DNA of 64,000 bases from contig NZ_JADIJC010000002.1 in assembly GCF_015278255.1 (NCBI RefSeq), positions 209,601 to 273,600 on the forward strand, in the 5' to 3' direction. Source of the stretch: Microbacterium hibisci (GTDB lineage Bacteria > Actinomycetota > Actinomycetes > Actinomycetales > Microbacteriaceae). A program made the translations under genes and the position numbers. Below the pieces are notes generated by a model, which was not told the origin of the DNA, made no database searches, and saw only the letters and a program-made list of their open reading frames with translations. Below, piece by piece: positions 53,252 to 62,188 of the stretch (positions are counted from its first letter, which is position 1; each line of letters begins with the position of its first letter).

Positions 53252-54601
53252 ATGCGGGGATATCTGGGGGCCGCGCTGACGGCGGCGCTCGTGGGGACGC
53301 TCGGGATCGCGCCGGCCGCCGGGGCGACGGCGGCGGGGCCGCCGTCGGCCGGCGCGACCGCCCTCGGCGGGTGCGAGATCCATGTGATGAAGGGTCCGGA
53401 CGGCGCCTACGACGGCACCGTGATGGACATCGAGCGTGTGCCAGGCAAGGGCGTCGTCTACTACGGCAGCATGATCGTCCCGCAGGACGACGGCACCGAA
53501 GCCCGTCGCGCGTTCGTGTGGTTCGGGCTGGGCACCGAGCCGGTGCCGGTCGGCCCGGCCGGCACACTGTGGGACGTCGCCTTCGAGCTGACGCCGAGCG
53601 GCTGGATCAACGGCCAGAGCACCGTGGACGATTCCGGCCGCGAGCGCGCCTGGGTGCAGAATCTGCGCACCGGCGCGCTGACGTGGGTGGAGACGGGCGA
53701 TGCCGAGGGGATCTACGTGCGGCGGATCAACGACCGCGGCGAGCCCGCGGGCACCCTGTACACCGGCGAGTTCACGGCGGACGCCGCGTGGTGGCCCCGG
53801 GCCGACCGTGCCCCTCGCCTGCTCGGCGGCGGAGACCTCGGATCGGCCGAAGCGTGGGCGATCAACCACCGCCGTGAGGTCGCCGGCTCGTACGCGGTCG
53901 AGGTGCCGGACGGCGTCGTGCCGCAGGGTGTCGTGTGGACCTCGAAGGGCACCGCGTTGCTGGGGAGCAACCCGGGCGTCGCGGCCGACACCTTCTCGCG
54001 CGTCCTGTCGGACGCCGGCCAGGCGGCCGGCGGTGCCTGGTACGGACCGTGGGACGGCGGGCACTACGAGGCGGCCCGCTGGCCGGAGCCCGCGACGATC
54101 GAGTCGCTGGGGCTGCTGCCGGGCGGCGGATTCAGCGGGGTGTACGGCCAGTCCGAGGGCGGCTGGGTGACGGGCGTCGCCGACGTGTTCGATCCCGAGA
54201 GCCCGGCGGCGGCGGAGTGGGGTGCCGTCGACCACAGCGTGCTGTGGACCGACGACGCCGACACCGTCCGGGTGCTGCCGAGTCCGTACGCCGCCGCGAA
54301 CGGGCTGACGGACTGGCGCCAGTGGTACGGCGGCATCGCGCACGGCGTCAACGACGCGCTCGACCAGGTCGGCTCGGCCTCGCACGTGGGCTGGGGCGAT
54401 GCCGGCGAGGTGCTGTACGGCGCGACGGTCTACGTCCACGCGAGTGCGTGCGGTGAGGCGGTGCCGACGACGCACGCGGCCTTCTGGGAAGAGCCGTCGA
54501 CGGATGCCGCGACCCGGCGCCTCTCGGCCGCGTCGACGCCGCAGCCCGAGGCGTACCGCCACGAGGCGGTGCGCGATCGGGCCGGCGACCGACCCGAGTG
54601 A
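53252..54601 (+). CDS. Secreted HAF-repeat-like protein
   Basis: A 449-aa exported protein. The signal peptide (MRGYLGAALTAALVGTLGIA, cleavage near AGATA) is followed by repeated units resembling HAF repeats: GIYVRRINDRGEPAGTLY, AEAWAINHRREVAGSYAVEV, DTFSRVLSDAGQAAGGAWYG and HGVNDALDQVGSAS. These suggest a beta-propeller-like extracellular protein. Two Cys are present (GGCEIHV and SACGEAV). It is divergent from GH74. The function is unknown. ATG 53252 has GAGGGG 8 nt upstream. Confidence 0.72.
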   Translation: MRGYLGAALTAALVGTLGIAPAAGATAAGPPSAGATALGGCEIHVMKGPDGAYDGTVMDIERVPGKGVVYYGSMIVPQDDGTEARRAFVWFGLGTEPVPVGPAGTLWDVAFELTPSGWINGQSTVDDSGRERAWVQNLRTGALTWVETGDAEGIYVRRINDRGEPAGTLYTGEFTADAAWWPRADRAPRLLGGGDLGSAEAWAINHRREVAGSYAVEVPDGVVPQGVVWTSKGTALLGSNPGVAADTFSRVLSDAGQAAGGAWYGPWDGGHYEAARWPEPATIESLGLLPGGGFSGVYGQSEGGWVTGVADVFDPESPAAAEWGAVDHSVLWTDDADTVRVLPSPYAAANGLTDWRQWYGGIAHGVNDALDQVGSASHVGWGDAGEVLYGATVYVHASACGEAVPTTHAAFWEEPSTDAATRRLSAASTPQPEAYRHEAVRDRAGDRPE

Positions 54602-54631
54602 CCGGGATCGTGTGCCGGGGCGCCGACCGGA

Positions 54632-55429
54632 TCAGCGACCGGCCGGAGTGATCGCCGCGCCGCGCCGGGCGGGCGACGTCCACAGGACCGCCAGCTCGGT
54701 GCGCGACCTCGCGCCGGTGCGCGCGAACAGGTCTTCGACGTGCTTGCGCACGGTGCGGGGCGAGATGCCGAGCCGCAGCGCGATCTGCTGGTTGGTATGG
54801 CCGCGGGCCACCAGCGCGACGACCTCGGCCTGGCGGGCGGTGAGCTCCCGCGCCGCGACGGCTTCTCCGGACGCCTCGCCGTCGCCATCGACCGCGGTCG
54901 CCGCGACGGAGAGCCGGTCCAGCAGCGCGCGCAGCTGCAGGGCATGGCGGAGCGCCTGCACGATGGTCGCCGCCGGCTCCAGTTCGTTCTCGGTGAAGTC
55001 GCGCGACGACCGCCACAGTGAGACGAGTGCCAGCCCGTCCGGAGTGCGCGCGACGCGCATCGCCGCCTGGTAGCGCGCGCCCGTCGGCTCGAGGCACACC
55101 TGGAACACCTCCGTGGCGGCGAACTCGCGCAGGTCGACGACGTCGGTGAGCCGCGGCGCCGGGGCGTCGGCGGTCGCCACGTGATGGGCGTACGGGTGTG
55201 TCGGCAGCAGCCGCGCCCACTCCGCGTACTCGCCGGGGCTGAGCGGCGCCCGGCCGTGCTCGGTCACGACCGACTCCCGCGGGTGCACGAGCGAGATGTC
55301 GGAGAACGACGCGAAGTCCGAACCCACGAGGCGGGCCAAGAGTCCCAGCGCATCGGGCAGGCCGTCGTGGCCGTCGACCACCGCATGGCACACGTCGGCG
55401 ACGCGGCGTGCCACAGCATCCCCCTGCAT
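54632..55429 (-). CDS. LuxR-type transcriptional regulator
   Basis: A 265-aa regulator. The C-terminal LuxR HTH ELTARQAEVVALVARGHTNQ, followed by QIALRLGISPRTVRKHV, is complete. The N-terminal 170 residues resemble a GAF/PAS-like sensor (DFASFSDISLVHPRES, RVARTPDGLALVSLWRSSRD). No phosphoacceptor receiver is present, so it is not a typical response regulator. ATG 55429 lies 6 nt after CATACT. It is divergent from the DUF899 gene and may control it. Confidence 0.85.
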   Translation of the reverse strand: MQGDAVARRVADVCHAVVDGHDGLPDALGLLARLVGSDFASFSDISLVHPRESVVTEHGRAPLSPGEYAEWARLLPTHPYAHHVATADAPAPRLTDVVDLREFAATEVFQVCLEPTGARYQAAMRVARTPDGLALVSLWRSSRDFTENELEPAATIVQALRHALQLRALLDRLSVAATAVDGDGEASGEAVAARELTARQAEVVALVARGHTNQQIALRLGISPRTVRKHVEDLFARTGARSRTELAVLWTSPARRGAAITPAGR

Positions 55430-55497
55430 GCCTCGAGTATGAGCCGCCGTGCCGTGCCGCGCCAGAGCGGATCCGGCGGGGCGATCCGAAGACGCCC

Positions 55498-55525
55498 TTG
55501 ACGCCGGCATCCGCATGTGTACAGT
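55498..55525 (+). promoter_or_regulatory. Promoter of the DUF899 gene
   Basis: TTGACG (55498-55503) and TACAGT (55520-55525) are separated by 16 bp, 31 nt before the ATG at 55556, which has a GGAGG ribosome site. The near-palindromic GTGTACAGTGTGAACA overlaps the -10 and could be a regulator site. Confidence 0.6.
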
Positions 55526-55555
55526 GTGAACATACGCAACCACTCGGAGGTTCCG

Positions 55556-56260
55556 ATGCAGACCACCACCCAGAAGCCGCTGCCGCCGATCGTCGATGCC
55601 GCCGCGTGGCGCCGCGAGCTCGACGAGCTGCGCGTGCGCGAGAAGGCCGCGACGCGTGAGCTCGACGCGATCGCCGCGCAGCGGCGGCGCCTGCCGATGG
55701 TGGAGCTGCCCGAGTACACGCTCGTCGGCAAGGACGGGCCGGTGCGGCTGGCCGACGTCTTCGACGGCAAGTCGCAGCTGATCGTCTACAACCACATGTG
55801 GTTCGAGGGCAAGGAATGGCACTGCCCCGGCTGCACGGGCTACACCTCGCAGTTCACGCGCCTGGACTTCCTCGATCCGTACGACGCCCGCTTCGTCATC
55901 GTCACGCAGGGGCCGATCGACGAGGCGCTGGCCTACAAGGAGCGGACCGGCAACCGCATGGAGTGGTACTCCACCGCCGGCAGCCCGTTCGGCGCCGACA
56001 TGGACGCGCCCGCCGGCGGCGGCTTCGCGGTCAACGTGTTCCTGCGCGACGGCGACACCGTCTACCGCACGTGGCACACCAACGGCCGCGGCACCGAGCA
56101 GCTGAGCCACACCTTCCCGCTGATCGACCTGCTGCCCTACGGACGGCAGGAGGAATGGCAGGATTCCCCGGAGGGCTGGCCGAAGACCGACGCCTACGAC
56201 GGCTGGTTCTCGTCGCAGAAGATCGGGGAGCTCTACGGCTCCGACTCACGTCAGGGGTGA
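55556..56260 (+). CDS. DUF899 thioredoxin-like protein
   Basis: A 234-aa cytosolic protein of the DUF899 family. ELDELRVREKAATRELDAIA starts the protein, DVFDGKSQLIVYNHMWF precedes the CPGC motif (residue ~88, EWHCPGCTGYTSQF), and MEWYSTAGSPFGADMD and YRTWHTNGRGTEQLSHTF follow. The CxxC in a thioredoxin-like fold suggests a redox or detoxification role that is not established. ATG 55556 was chosen because of its CGGAGG site. Confidence 0.85.
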   Translation: MQTTTQKPLPPIVDAAAWRRELDELRVREKAATRELDAIAAQRRRLPMVELPEYTLVGKDGPVRLADVFDGKSQLIVYNHMWFEGKEWHCPGCTGYTSQFTRLDFLDPYDARFVIVTQGPIDEALAYKERTGNRMEWYSTAGSPFGADMDAPAGGGFAVNVFLRDGDTVYRTWHTNGRGTEQLSHTFPLIDLLPYGRQEEWQDSPEGWPKTDAYDGWFSSQKIGELYGSDSRQG

Positions 56261-56265
56261 CGGGT

Positions 56266-56310
56266 GACGGATGCCGCGCCCCGCGACTGCGGCCGGGCGC
56301 GGCATCCGTC
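56266..56310. terminator. Bidirectional terminator
   Basis: A perfect 16-bp stem, GACGGATGCCGCGCCC with GGGCGCGGCATCCGTC, and a 13-nt loop between convergent genes. The stem again contains GGATGCC and GGCATCC. Confidence 0.75.
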
Positions 56311-56319
56311 GATCACTGA

Positions 56320-57213
56320 TCAATACCAGTCGGTCGCCTGCGAGTGTCCCCACGCGGCGCACGGCGTGCCGTACGCGCGCTTGATGTAGTCCAGGCCCCA
56401 CGCGATCTGCGTCGTGGCGTTGGTCTGCCAATCGGCGCCGAAGGTGGCCATCTTGCTGCCGGGGAGCGACTGCGGGATGCCGGTGGCGCCGCTGCTGCCG
56501 TTGTAGGCCTGGTAGTTCCAGTCGGACTCCTTGTCCCACAGCGACGCGAGGCACGAGAACTGGCCGTCGCCCCAGCCGTACTGCGAGGCGGCCATCTGCC
56601 GGGCGGTCGCCTTGGCGCCGTCGGGGGTGTTGGCCGCGGCGAGGGCGGCGGCCGCCTCCGCCTGGCGCTGGGCTTCCGCGGCTGCGGCGGCCGCTGCGGC
56701 TGCGGCGGCCTCCTCGGCGGCCTTCTGGGCCTGCGCGGCCTCGAGGCGCTCGCGCAGGTCGGCGACGCGCTCCTTGACGTCGGAGATGGCCTCGGTCGTG
56801 TCGGCGGTGATCGCCGGGACGAGCAGCACCGGGACCAGGCCGATCTCGGTCAGGCGGGCGGACGCCCGCTCGAGGTCGGCGGTGTCGACGGAGGTGTCGG
56901 CGACGCCGAGGTCGAGACCCGCGGCGGTGATGTCGGTGGTGAGGGTTTCGGCGTCGGCGAGCACGGCCCGCGCCGAGAGCAGCGAGCTCTGCGCGTCGGT
57001 GCGGATCTGGCGGAAGGTCTCGGCGCTGGCCTCAGGCGCGGCCACGGAGGCGATCGCGGCACCGGCGGTCGGTGCGGCGGCGGCGAGGGCGGGGGAGGCG
57101 AGCGTGAGCCCGGTCGTGGCGAGGATGCCGAGGGCGGTGCCGGCGGCGACGGCGGGGGCGAAGAAGCGGCGGCGGGTGCGGCGGGTAGGGGTGAGCGACT
57201 GGTCTGAATGCAT
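56320..57213 (-). CDS. Secreted transglycosylase-like (lysozyme-fold) protein
   Basis: A 297-aa exported protein. The Arg-rich N-region and signal (RRRFFAPAVAAGTALGILAT, cleavage near ALAAAAP) lead into a helical region (50-165), then a Glu/Ala coiled coil with a poly-Ala run (about 165-205). A C-terminal lysozyme-like domain follows (ASQYGWGDGQFSCLASLWDK, catalytic Glu in DKESDWNYQAYN, then GIPQSLPGSKMA). This is the architecture of actinobacterial aggregation-promoting/peptidoglycan-cleaving proteins. ATG 57213 follows AAGGAT. Confidence 0.85.
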   Translation of the reverse strand: MHSDQSLTPTRRTRRRFFAPAVAAGTALGILATTGLTLASPALAAAAPTAGAAIASVAAPEASAETFRQIRTDAQSSLLSARAVLADAETLTTDITAAGLDLGVADTSVDTADLERASARLTEIGLVPVLLVPAITADTTEAISDVKERVADLRERLEAAQAQKAAEEAAAAAAAAAAAEAQRQAEAAAALAAANTPDGAKATARQMAASQYGWGDGQFSCLASLWDKESDWNYQAYNGSSGATGIPQSLPGSKMATFGADWQTNATTQIAWGLDYIKRAYGTPCAAWGHSQATDWY

Positions 57214-57516
57214 GACGAACGTACGATCCTTCGGGTTGTGCGCCGCGGGTGGGGGCGCGGTGCGCCCTCGGGCGGGACGCACAAGTCGACGAGTCTGCCT
57301 CATCGTGTCTGGACGAGTCCCGGTGGTTTCCTGGACAGAACGTGGGAGCGCCTTTTCCAGAAAGCCCTGATCGGAGGATGAGAAACCTCTCACGGAGCGA
57401 CGCGATGACCGGGCGCCCCGCTCTGGCGCCGCGTGAATCGCCATTCACTTGACTCTTGCCCCGCGGGCGGTGCGTCGTGCATGCTGGCCGCAGCAACGGC
57501 GCACCAGGAGGCCCCC
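57214..57516. other. 303-bp divergent intergenic region
   Basis: It separates the transglycosylase gene (minus) from the GMC oxidoreductase gene (plus). I see a GC-rich stretch with short hairpins near 57241-57290 and the hairpin GAG...CTCTC near 57377-57394, but no convincing promoter, operator or small ORF. No GTAAC-type boxes were found. Confidence 0.6.
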
Positions 57517-59472
57517 ATGACGTTGACCGCAGCGCAGCGGGCGACATTCGAGTCCATCTTCGACACCTTCGCCCCGGGCGACGGCAACGGCATCCCGTCG
57601 GCTACCCGGCTCGGTGCCGTGCCGATCGCTGAGGGCATGCTCGAGGCCAATCCCCGCAGGGAGGAGGCCGAGCTCCTCTCCCGCGTGCTCTCGCTGTGGG
57701 ACACCCCTCTGGGCGGCGTGCTCCTCGGCATCGGCCCGCGCCGGTTCTCGAGCCTGCCGGCGGCCCGGCGCGAGGCCGCGCTCATCGCGCTGTCGGACTC
57801 GCGCGTGCCGCTCAAGCGGGTGCTGTTCCAGAACCTCAAGTCGGCGGCGATGCTGTCGTACTACGTCGCGCCGGGCGCCGACGGGCAGTCGCCGCTGTGG
57901 GCGGCGATGGGATACCCCGGCCCGCCCGGTCCGCGGCAGGATGCGGCCACTCCGCCGCTGCATCCCCAGACGCCCGTCTCGGATCTCAGCCTCGACTGCG
58001 ACGTCGTCGTCGTGGGCTCGGGTGCGGGCGGCGGCACGGCGGCGGCGGTGCTCGCCGCCGAGGGCTTCGACGTGGTCGTGCTCGAGAAGGGCGCCTACTA
58101 CGACGACCGCGACTTCGACGGCAGCGAGCTGGGCGGCCTCGCGCGCCTGTACGCGCCGGGACCGTCGGCGACCGCTGAGGGGCAGCTGAGCATCATGTCG
58201 GCGCAGTGCCTCGGCGGGGGCACCGTGGTGAACTTCTCCACGTCGTTCCGGACGCCCGACCACGTGCGCCAGGAGTGGGCGGCGCACGGGGCGACGCAGT
58301 TCGCGACCTCCGAGTACGACCAGGCGCTCGACGCCGTGTGGGCACGGCTCGGCGTGACCGGTGCGTACAGCGCACCGTCGCGGCGCGATCAGATCATGGA
58401 GCGGGGACTGCAGAGCCTCGGCTGGCACGTGGGAGCGCTCGAGCGCAACGTCATCGGCTGCGACACCGGCGTCGAGTGCGGCCGCTGCGGCTACGGCTGC
58501 CGCATCGGCGCGAAGCAGTCGGCGACCAAGACCTGGCTGGCGGATGCCGAGAGCAACGGTGCGCGGCTCATCACCGCCGTGGACGTGCGCCGGGTCGAGA
58601 CCTCGAACGGCGTCGCGACCGCCGTGACCGGCCGAACCGCCGCCGGCCACACGGTGACGGTCCGCGCCCGCGCCGTGGTCGTCGCCGGCGGCAGCGTGCA
58701 GACTCCCGCACTGCTGCGGCGCTCCGGACTGTCGAACCCGAACATCGGCAAGCACCTGCGGCTGCACCCCGCGACCGCGGTGTGGGCCGAGTTCGAGGAG
58801 GAGGTGCGCCCGTGGGAGGGGGCCATGCAATCGCGCTACTCGGCCGAGCACGCCGACCTCGACGGCTCGGGCTACGGCGCCGTGTACGAGACGGCGGCGG
58901 CGAACCCGGGGCTCTCGGTGGCGTTCCAGTCATGGCGCGGTGCGCAGTCCCACCTCGAGGTCATGAAGCGCCTCGCGCACTACTCCAGCGTCGGTGTGAT
59001 CACGCGCGACCAGGACGCGGGCGAGGTGCGGGTGGACAAGGCCGGCGAGCCGACGATGCACTACCTGCTCTCCGACCGCGACGCCGCGCGCGTGCAGGCC
59101 GGCGTCGCCGGCGCCTCGCGGATCCTCGAGGCCGCCGGCGCACTGCGGATGTTCTCGGGCCATCAGGCGGGCATCGAGTGGACGCGCGCGAGCGGTGAGC
59201 CGCTCGAGGACTTCATCGCCCGCTGCGGCGCGGCCGGGTACGGCCCCGGCCGGTGCTCGATGGCCGCGCTGCACATCATGGGCTCGGCGCGCATGGGCGG
59301 CTCGGCGGCGACGAGTGCGCTCGATCCCGACGGGGCCACGTGGGAGGTCCCCAACATCGTCGTGGCCGACGCGTCGACCTTCCCGACAGCCTCGGGCGTC
59401 AACCCGATGATCTCGATCGAGGCGATCGCGTACATGAACGCCACGCGTCTGGCCGGGCGGCTGCGCGCCTGA
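57517..59472 (+). CDS. GMC-family oxidoreductase, long-chain-alcohol-oxidase-like
   Basis: Flavoprotein of 651 aa. An N-terminal helical region (ATFESIFDTFAPGDG; about 1-130) precedes the FAD motif VVGSGAGGGTAAAVLAAEG (~170) and LEKGAYYDDRDF. A cysteine cluster CDTGVECGRCGYGC lies near residue 320. The C-terminal GMC motifs GSARMGGS and VADASTFPTASGVNPM (with the active His/Asn region) are present. The extra N-terminal domain and Cys cluster fit the fatty-alcohol-oxidase subgroup. ATG 57517 follows AGGAGG. The electron acceptor is unknown. Confidence 0.85.
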   Translation: MTLTAAQRATFESIFDTFAPGDGNGIPSATRLGAVPIAEGMLEANPRREEAELLSRVLSLWDTPLGGVLLGIGPRRFSSLPAARREAALIALSDSRVPLKRVLFQNLKSAAMLSYYVAPGADGQSPLWAAMGYPGPPGPRQDAATPPLHPQTPVSDLSLDCDVVVVGSGAGGGTAAAVLAAEGFDVVVLEKGAYYDDRDFDGSELGGLARLYAPGPSATAEGQLSIMSAQCLGGGTVVNFSTSFRTPDHVRQEWAAHGATQFATSEYDQALDAVWARLGVTGAYSAPSRRDQIMERGLQSLGWHVGALERNVIGCDTGVECGRCGYGCRIGAKQSATKTWLADAESNGARLITAVDVRRVETSNGVATAVTGRTAAGHTVTVRARAVVVAGGSVQTPALLRRSGLSNPNIGKHLRLHPATAVWAEFEEEVRPWEGAMQSRYSAEHADLDGSGYGAVYETAAANPGLSVAFQSWRGAQSHLEVMKRLAHYSSVGVITRDQDAGEVRVDKAGEPTMHYLLSDRDAARVQAGVAGASRILEAAGALRMFSGHQAGIEWTRASGEPLEDFIARCGAAGYGPGRCSMAALHIMGSARMGGSAATSALDPDGATWEVPNIVVADASTFPTASGVNPMISIEAIAYMNATRLAGRLRA

Positions 59473-59566
59473 AGACGGTGATGACGGATGCCGCGACCCG
59501 GCGCGAAGCCGCGGGCGGGGCATCCGGAATCCGTGTTCTCACCGGGGTATATCGCTCGGCTAGATG

Positions 59567-59587
59567 CGGGCGCTAGCGTAGCGCTCG
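59567..59587. promoter_or_regulatory. Candidate operator upstream of the PTS gene
   Basis: CGGGCGCTA-GCG-TAGCGCTCG, an inverted repeat with 8 of 9 pairs matching, 55 bp before the PTS gene. A TATATC sequence at 59548-59553 might be a -10 box. No RAT-type antiterminator target is evident. Confidence 0.45.
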
Positions 59588-59641
59588 ACGGGGCACGGGC
59601 GTGGAGTGCGTCGTCGACGCGTTCCTCGAAGGAGAGATCCC

Positions 59642-61762
59642 ATGGGTACATCGTCTGCAGCCGACATCGTCACCGCCGTGGGCGGTGCCCAGAACATCGA
59701 GAGCCTCACGCACTGCGCGACGAGGCTGAGATTCCAGCTCCGCGACGCCTCGGGCGTGGACGCGAAGGCCGTCGAGGCGATCCCCGGCGTGATGGGAGCC
59801 GTGCCGCAGGCGGGCGAGCGGTTCCAGGTGGTGATCGGCGGCGGCGTGCAGAACGTCTACAACGACATCATGGCGCTGCCCGACATGAAGGACGGCGGCG
59901 GTGCGCCGGCCGACGACGACATCGACGCGATCAAGGCGCGCGAGCGGGCGAAGGGCGTGCGAGGCAAGGTCGCGTGGATCGACTCGCTGTTCGAGTTCCT
60001 CTCGGACTCCTTCCGCCCGATCCTCGGTGCGCTGCTCGGCGCCTCGTTCTTCATCACGTTCATGGCGCTCATGGCGACGCTCGACGTGATCCCCGACTGG
60101 AACGCGCCCGGCGTCACGCTCGATCCCTCGTGGGCGTTCATCAACCTGATGTGGCAGAGCGTCTTCGTCTTCCTGCCGCTCATGGTCGCCTACAACGCGA
60201 CGAAGAAGGTCGGCGCCGACCCGTGGGTGGGCTTCGCGATCATGGCGGTGCTCATGCTGCCCGGGTTCACGTCTCTCGCCGAGGGCGTCGAGCCGACGGC
60301 GCTGTTCGGCATCGAGGCCGCGCAGGTCGCGATCGTCCCCATCTTCGGCATCCCGATGCCGATCGCGAACTACAGCTCGCAGGTGTTCCCGCCGCTGCTC
60401 ATGGCGGCGGCGCTCGGCCCGCTGTACAAGCTGCTGCGGAAGATCATCGCGGCGAACCTGCAGCTCATCTTCGTGCCGTTCTTCGCGATGCTCATCATGA
60501 TGCCGCTGACCGCTTTCGTGATCGGGCCGATCGGCGTCTACGTCGGTGCGGTGCTGGCTCAGGCTCTCGCGGCGATCAACAGCTTCTCGCCGTTCATCTT
60601 CGCGATCGTGATTCCGCTCGCGTACCCGTTCATGGTGCCGCTCGGCCTGCACTGGCCGATCAACGCGATCATGCTCCTCAACATCCAGACGCTCGGGTAC
60701 GACTTCATCCAGGGCCCGATGGGTGCCTGGAACTTCGCGTGCTTCGGCGCCACCGCCGGCGTGCTCGTCCTGTCGATGCGTCACCGCGACACCCAGATGC
60801 GGCAGACCGCGACCGGCGCACTCGCTGCGGGCCTGCTCGGCGGCATCTCGGAGCCGTCGCTGTACGGCATCCATCTGCGGTTCAAGCGCATCTACCCGCG
60901 CATGCTCGTCGGCTGCTTCGTCGGCGGCCTGACGATCGGCGTCGGCAGCCTCATCATGGGACTGGAGAACGGCGTCACCACCCAGGCGTTCGTCTTCACA
61001 TCGCTGCTCACGATCCCGGCGTTCCAGCCGACGGGGCTGTACGCGATCGCGATCGGACTGGCGTTCTTCACGTCGATGTTCCTGGTGATCTGGTCGAACT
61101 TCCGCACGCCCGAGCAGCAGGCCGAGTTCGAGGCGGCGCGTGACGCCGCCGAGGCCGCGGCGGCTGCCGAGCACGTGGCGCCGGCGGCGGTCGAGGCTGC
61201 GGAGCCCCGCACGATCGACGCGTCGGACGCCGCTCCGGCCGCCGCCGCGGCGACGGCTGCGCCGGCGACCACCACGGCCACGGCCACCGCCGTGCGCGAG
61301 GTCGCCGTCGAGGTGCTCGCGCCCCTCGCGGGCCGCGTGGTGCCGCTGTCGGAGGTGCCCGACCCGGTGTTCGCCGGGGGAGTCATGGGACCGGGCGCCG
61401 CGATCGAGCCCACCGGCGACACGGTGTTCTCGCCCGGCGCCGGCGTCATCGCCGCGGCCCAGCCGACCGGGCACGCGTTCGGCATCGTGCTCGACGGCGG
61501 CGTGGAGCTGCTGATCCACGTCGGCATCGACACCGTCAACCTCAAGGGCGAAGGCTTCGAGGTCAAGGTGAAGAACGGCGACCGCGTCGAGCTCGGCACG
61601 CCGCTCGTCACCTTCGACCGCGGGGTCATCGAGAAGGCCGGGTACCCGCTCATCACACCGGTGATCGTGCTCAACGCCGACGACTTCGGCGAGGTGTCGC
61701 CGGTGCTCGAGGGCGAGGTCGCCGTGGGCGCCTCGCTGATCACGGTCGAGAAGAAGGAGTAG
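59642..61762 (+). CDS. PTS beta-glucoside-type permease, EIIBCA
   Basis: A 706-aa fused phosphotransferase permease importing and phosphorylating a sugar. The EIIB domain (1-80) has the phosphocysteine in SLTHCATRLRF. EIIC (about 105-470) has roughly ten helices and the sugar-site GGISEPSLYGIHLRF. An Ala/Thr-rich linker (about 500-555) leads to EIIA, with the phosphohistidine in LLIHVGIDTVNLKGEGF. It belongs to the beta-glucoside/sucrose/trehalose subfamily. No phospho-glycosidase or antiterminator is adjacent, so the sugar is open. ATG 59642 has GGAGAG upstream. Confidence 0.92.
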   Translation: MGTSSAADIVTAVGGAQNIESLTHCATRLRFQLRDASGVDAKAVEAIPGVMGAVPQAGERFQVVIGGGVQNVYNDIMALPDMKDGGGAPADDDIDAIKARERAKGVRGKVAWIDSLFEFLSDSFRPILGALLGASFFITFMALMATLDVIPDWNAPGVTLDPSWAFINLMWQSVFVFLPLMVAYNATKKVGADPWVGFAIMAVLMLPGFTSLAEGVEPTALFGIEAAQVAIVPIFGIPMPIANYSSQVFPPLLMAAALGPLYKLLRKIIAANLQLIFVPFFAMLIMMPLTAFVIGPIGVYVGAVLAQALAAINSFSPFIFAIVIPLAYPFMVPLGLHWPINAIMLLNIQTLGYDFIQGPMGAWNFACFGATAGVLVLSMRHRDTQMRQTATGALAAGLLGGISEPSLYGIHLRFKRIYPRMLVGCFVGGLTIGVGSLIMGLENGVTTQAFVFTSLLTIPAFQPTGLYAIAIGLAFFTSMFLVIWSNFRTPEQQAEFEAARDAAEAAAAAEHVAPAAVEAAEPRTIDASDAAPAAAAATAAPATTTATATAVREVAVEVLAPLAGRVVPLSEVPDPVFAGGVMGPGAAIEPTGDTVFSPGAGVIAAAQPTGHAFGIVLDGGVELLIHVGIDTVNLKGEGFEVKVKNGDRVELGTPLVTFDRGVIEKAGYPLITPVIVLNADDFGEVSPVLEGEVAVGASLITVEKKE

Positions 61763-61792
61763 GAGAGGACGGATGCCGCGACCCGGCGCGCG

Positions 61793-62156
61793 CCGGGTCG
61801 GGGCGTTTCGTCTCGCTTCGCTCGCTCAACGGCCGGGGGGATGAGGTTCCCGGTCGTTGAGCGGAGGGCGCTCTGGCCGGGTCGGGGCGTTTCGTCTCGC
61901 TTCGCTCGCTCAACGGCCGGGGAGGAGGTTCCCGGTCGTTGAGCGGAGGGCGCTCCCGTGACGCGGCGTTCGCGCCGGGTCGGGGCGTTTCGTCTCGCTT
62001 CGCCCGCTCAACGGCCGGGGAGGAGGTTCCCGGTCGTTGAGCGGAGGGCGCTCCCGTGACCCGGCGCGCGCGCGCCGGGTCGGGGCGTTTCGTCTCGCTT
62101 CGCTCGCTCAACGGCGGGGGACGAGGTTGCCGGTCGTTGAGCGGAGGGCGCTCCAG
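61793..62156. repeat. Four-unit array of an 84-100-bp palindromic repeat
   Basis: Units starting CCGGGTCGGGGCGTTTCGTC at 61793, 61877, 61975 and 62075 share CGCTCGCTCAACGG and the inverted counterpart CCGGTCGTTGAGCGGAGGG. Unit spacing is 84, 98 and 100 bp. The array fills most of the 426-bp gap between the convergent PTS and pgi genes. Each unit can fold, so it may serve as a terminator cluster. No coding role is seen. Confidence 0.92.
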
Positions 62157-62188
62157 CGCCCGGAGACGAAACGCGTCGAGCCCGCGGG

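Noticed and set aside
59473-59641. LicT-type antitermination target before the PTS gene
   Set aside because: No RAT consensus and no overlapping terminator hairpin; only a short palindrome is visible.
59573-61519. Long minus-strand reading frame opposite the PTS gene
   Set aside because: Charged low-complexity translation with no start signal; the plus-strand EIIBCA is unmistakable.
61793-62156. CRISPR-like array
   Set aside because: The repeated part makes up most of each unit, there are no unique spacers of constant length, and no cas gene is present.
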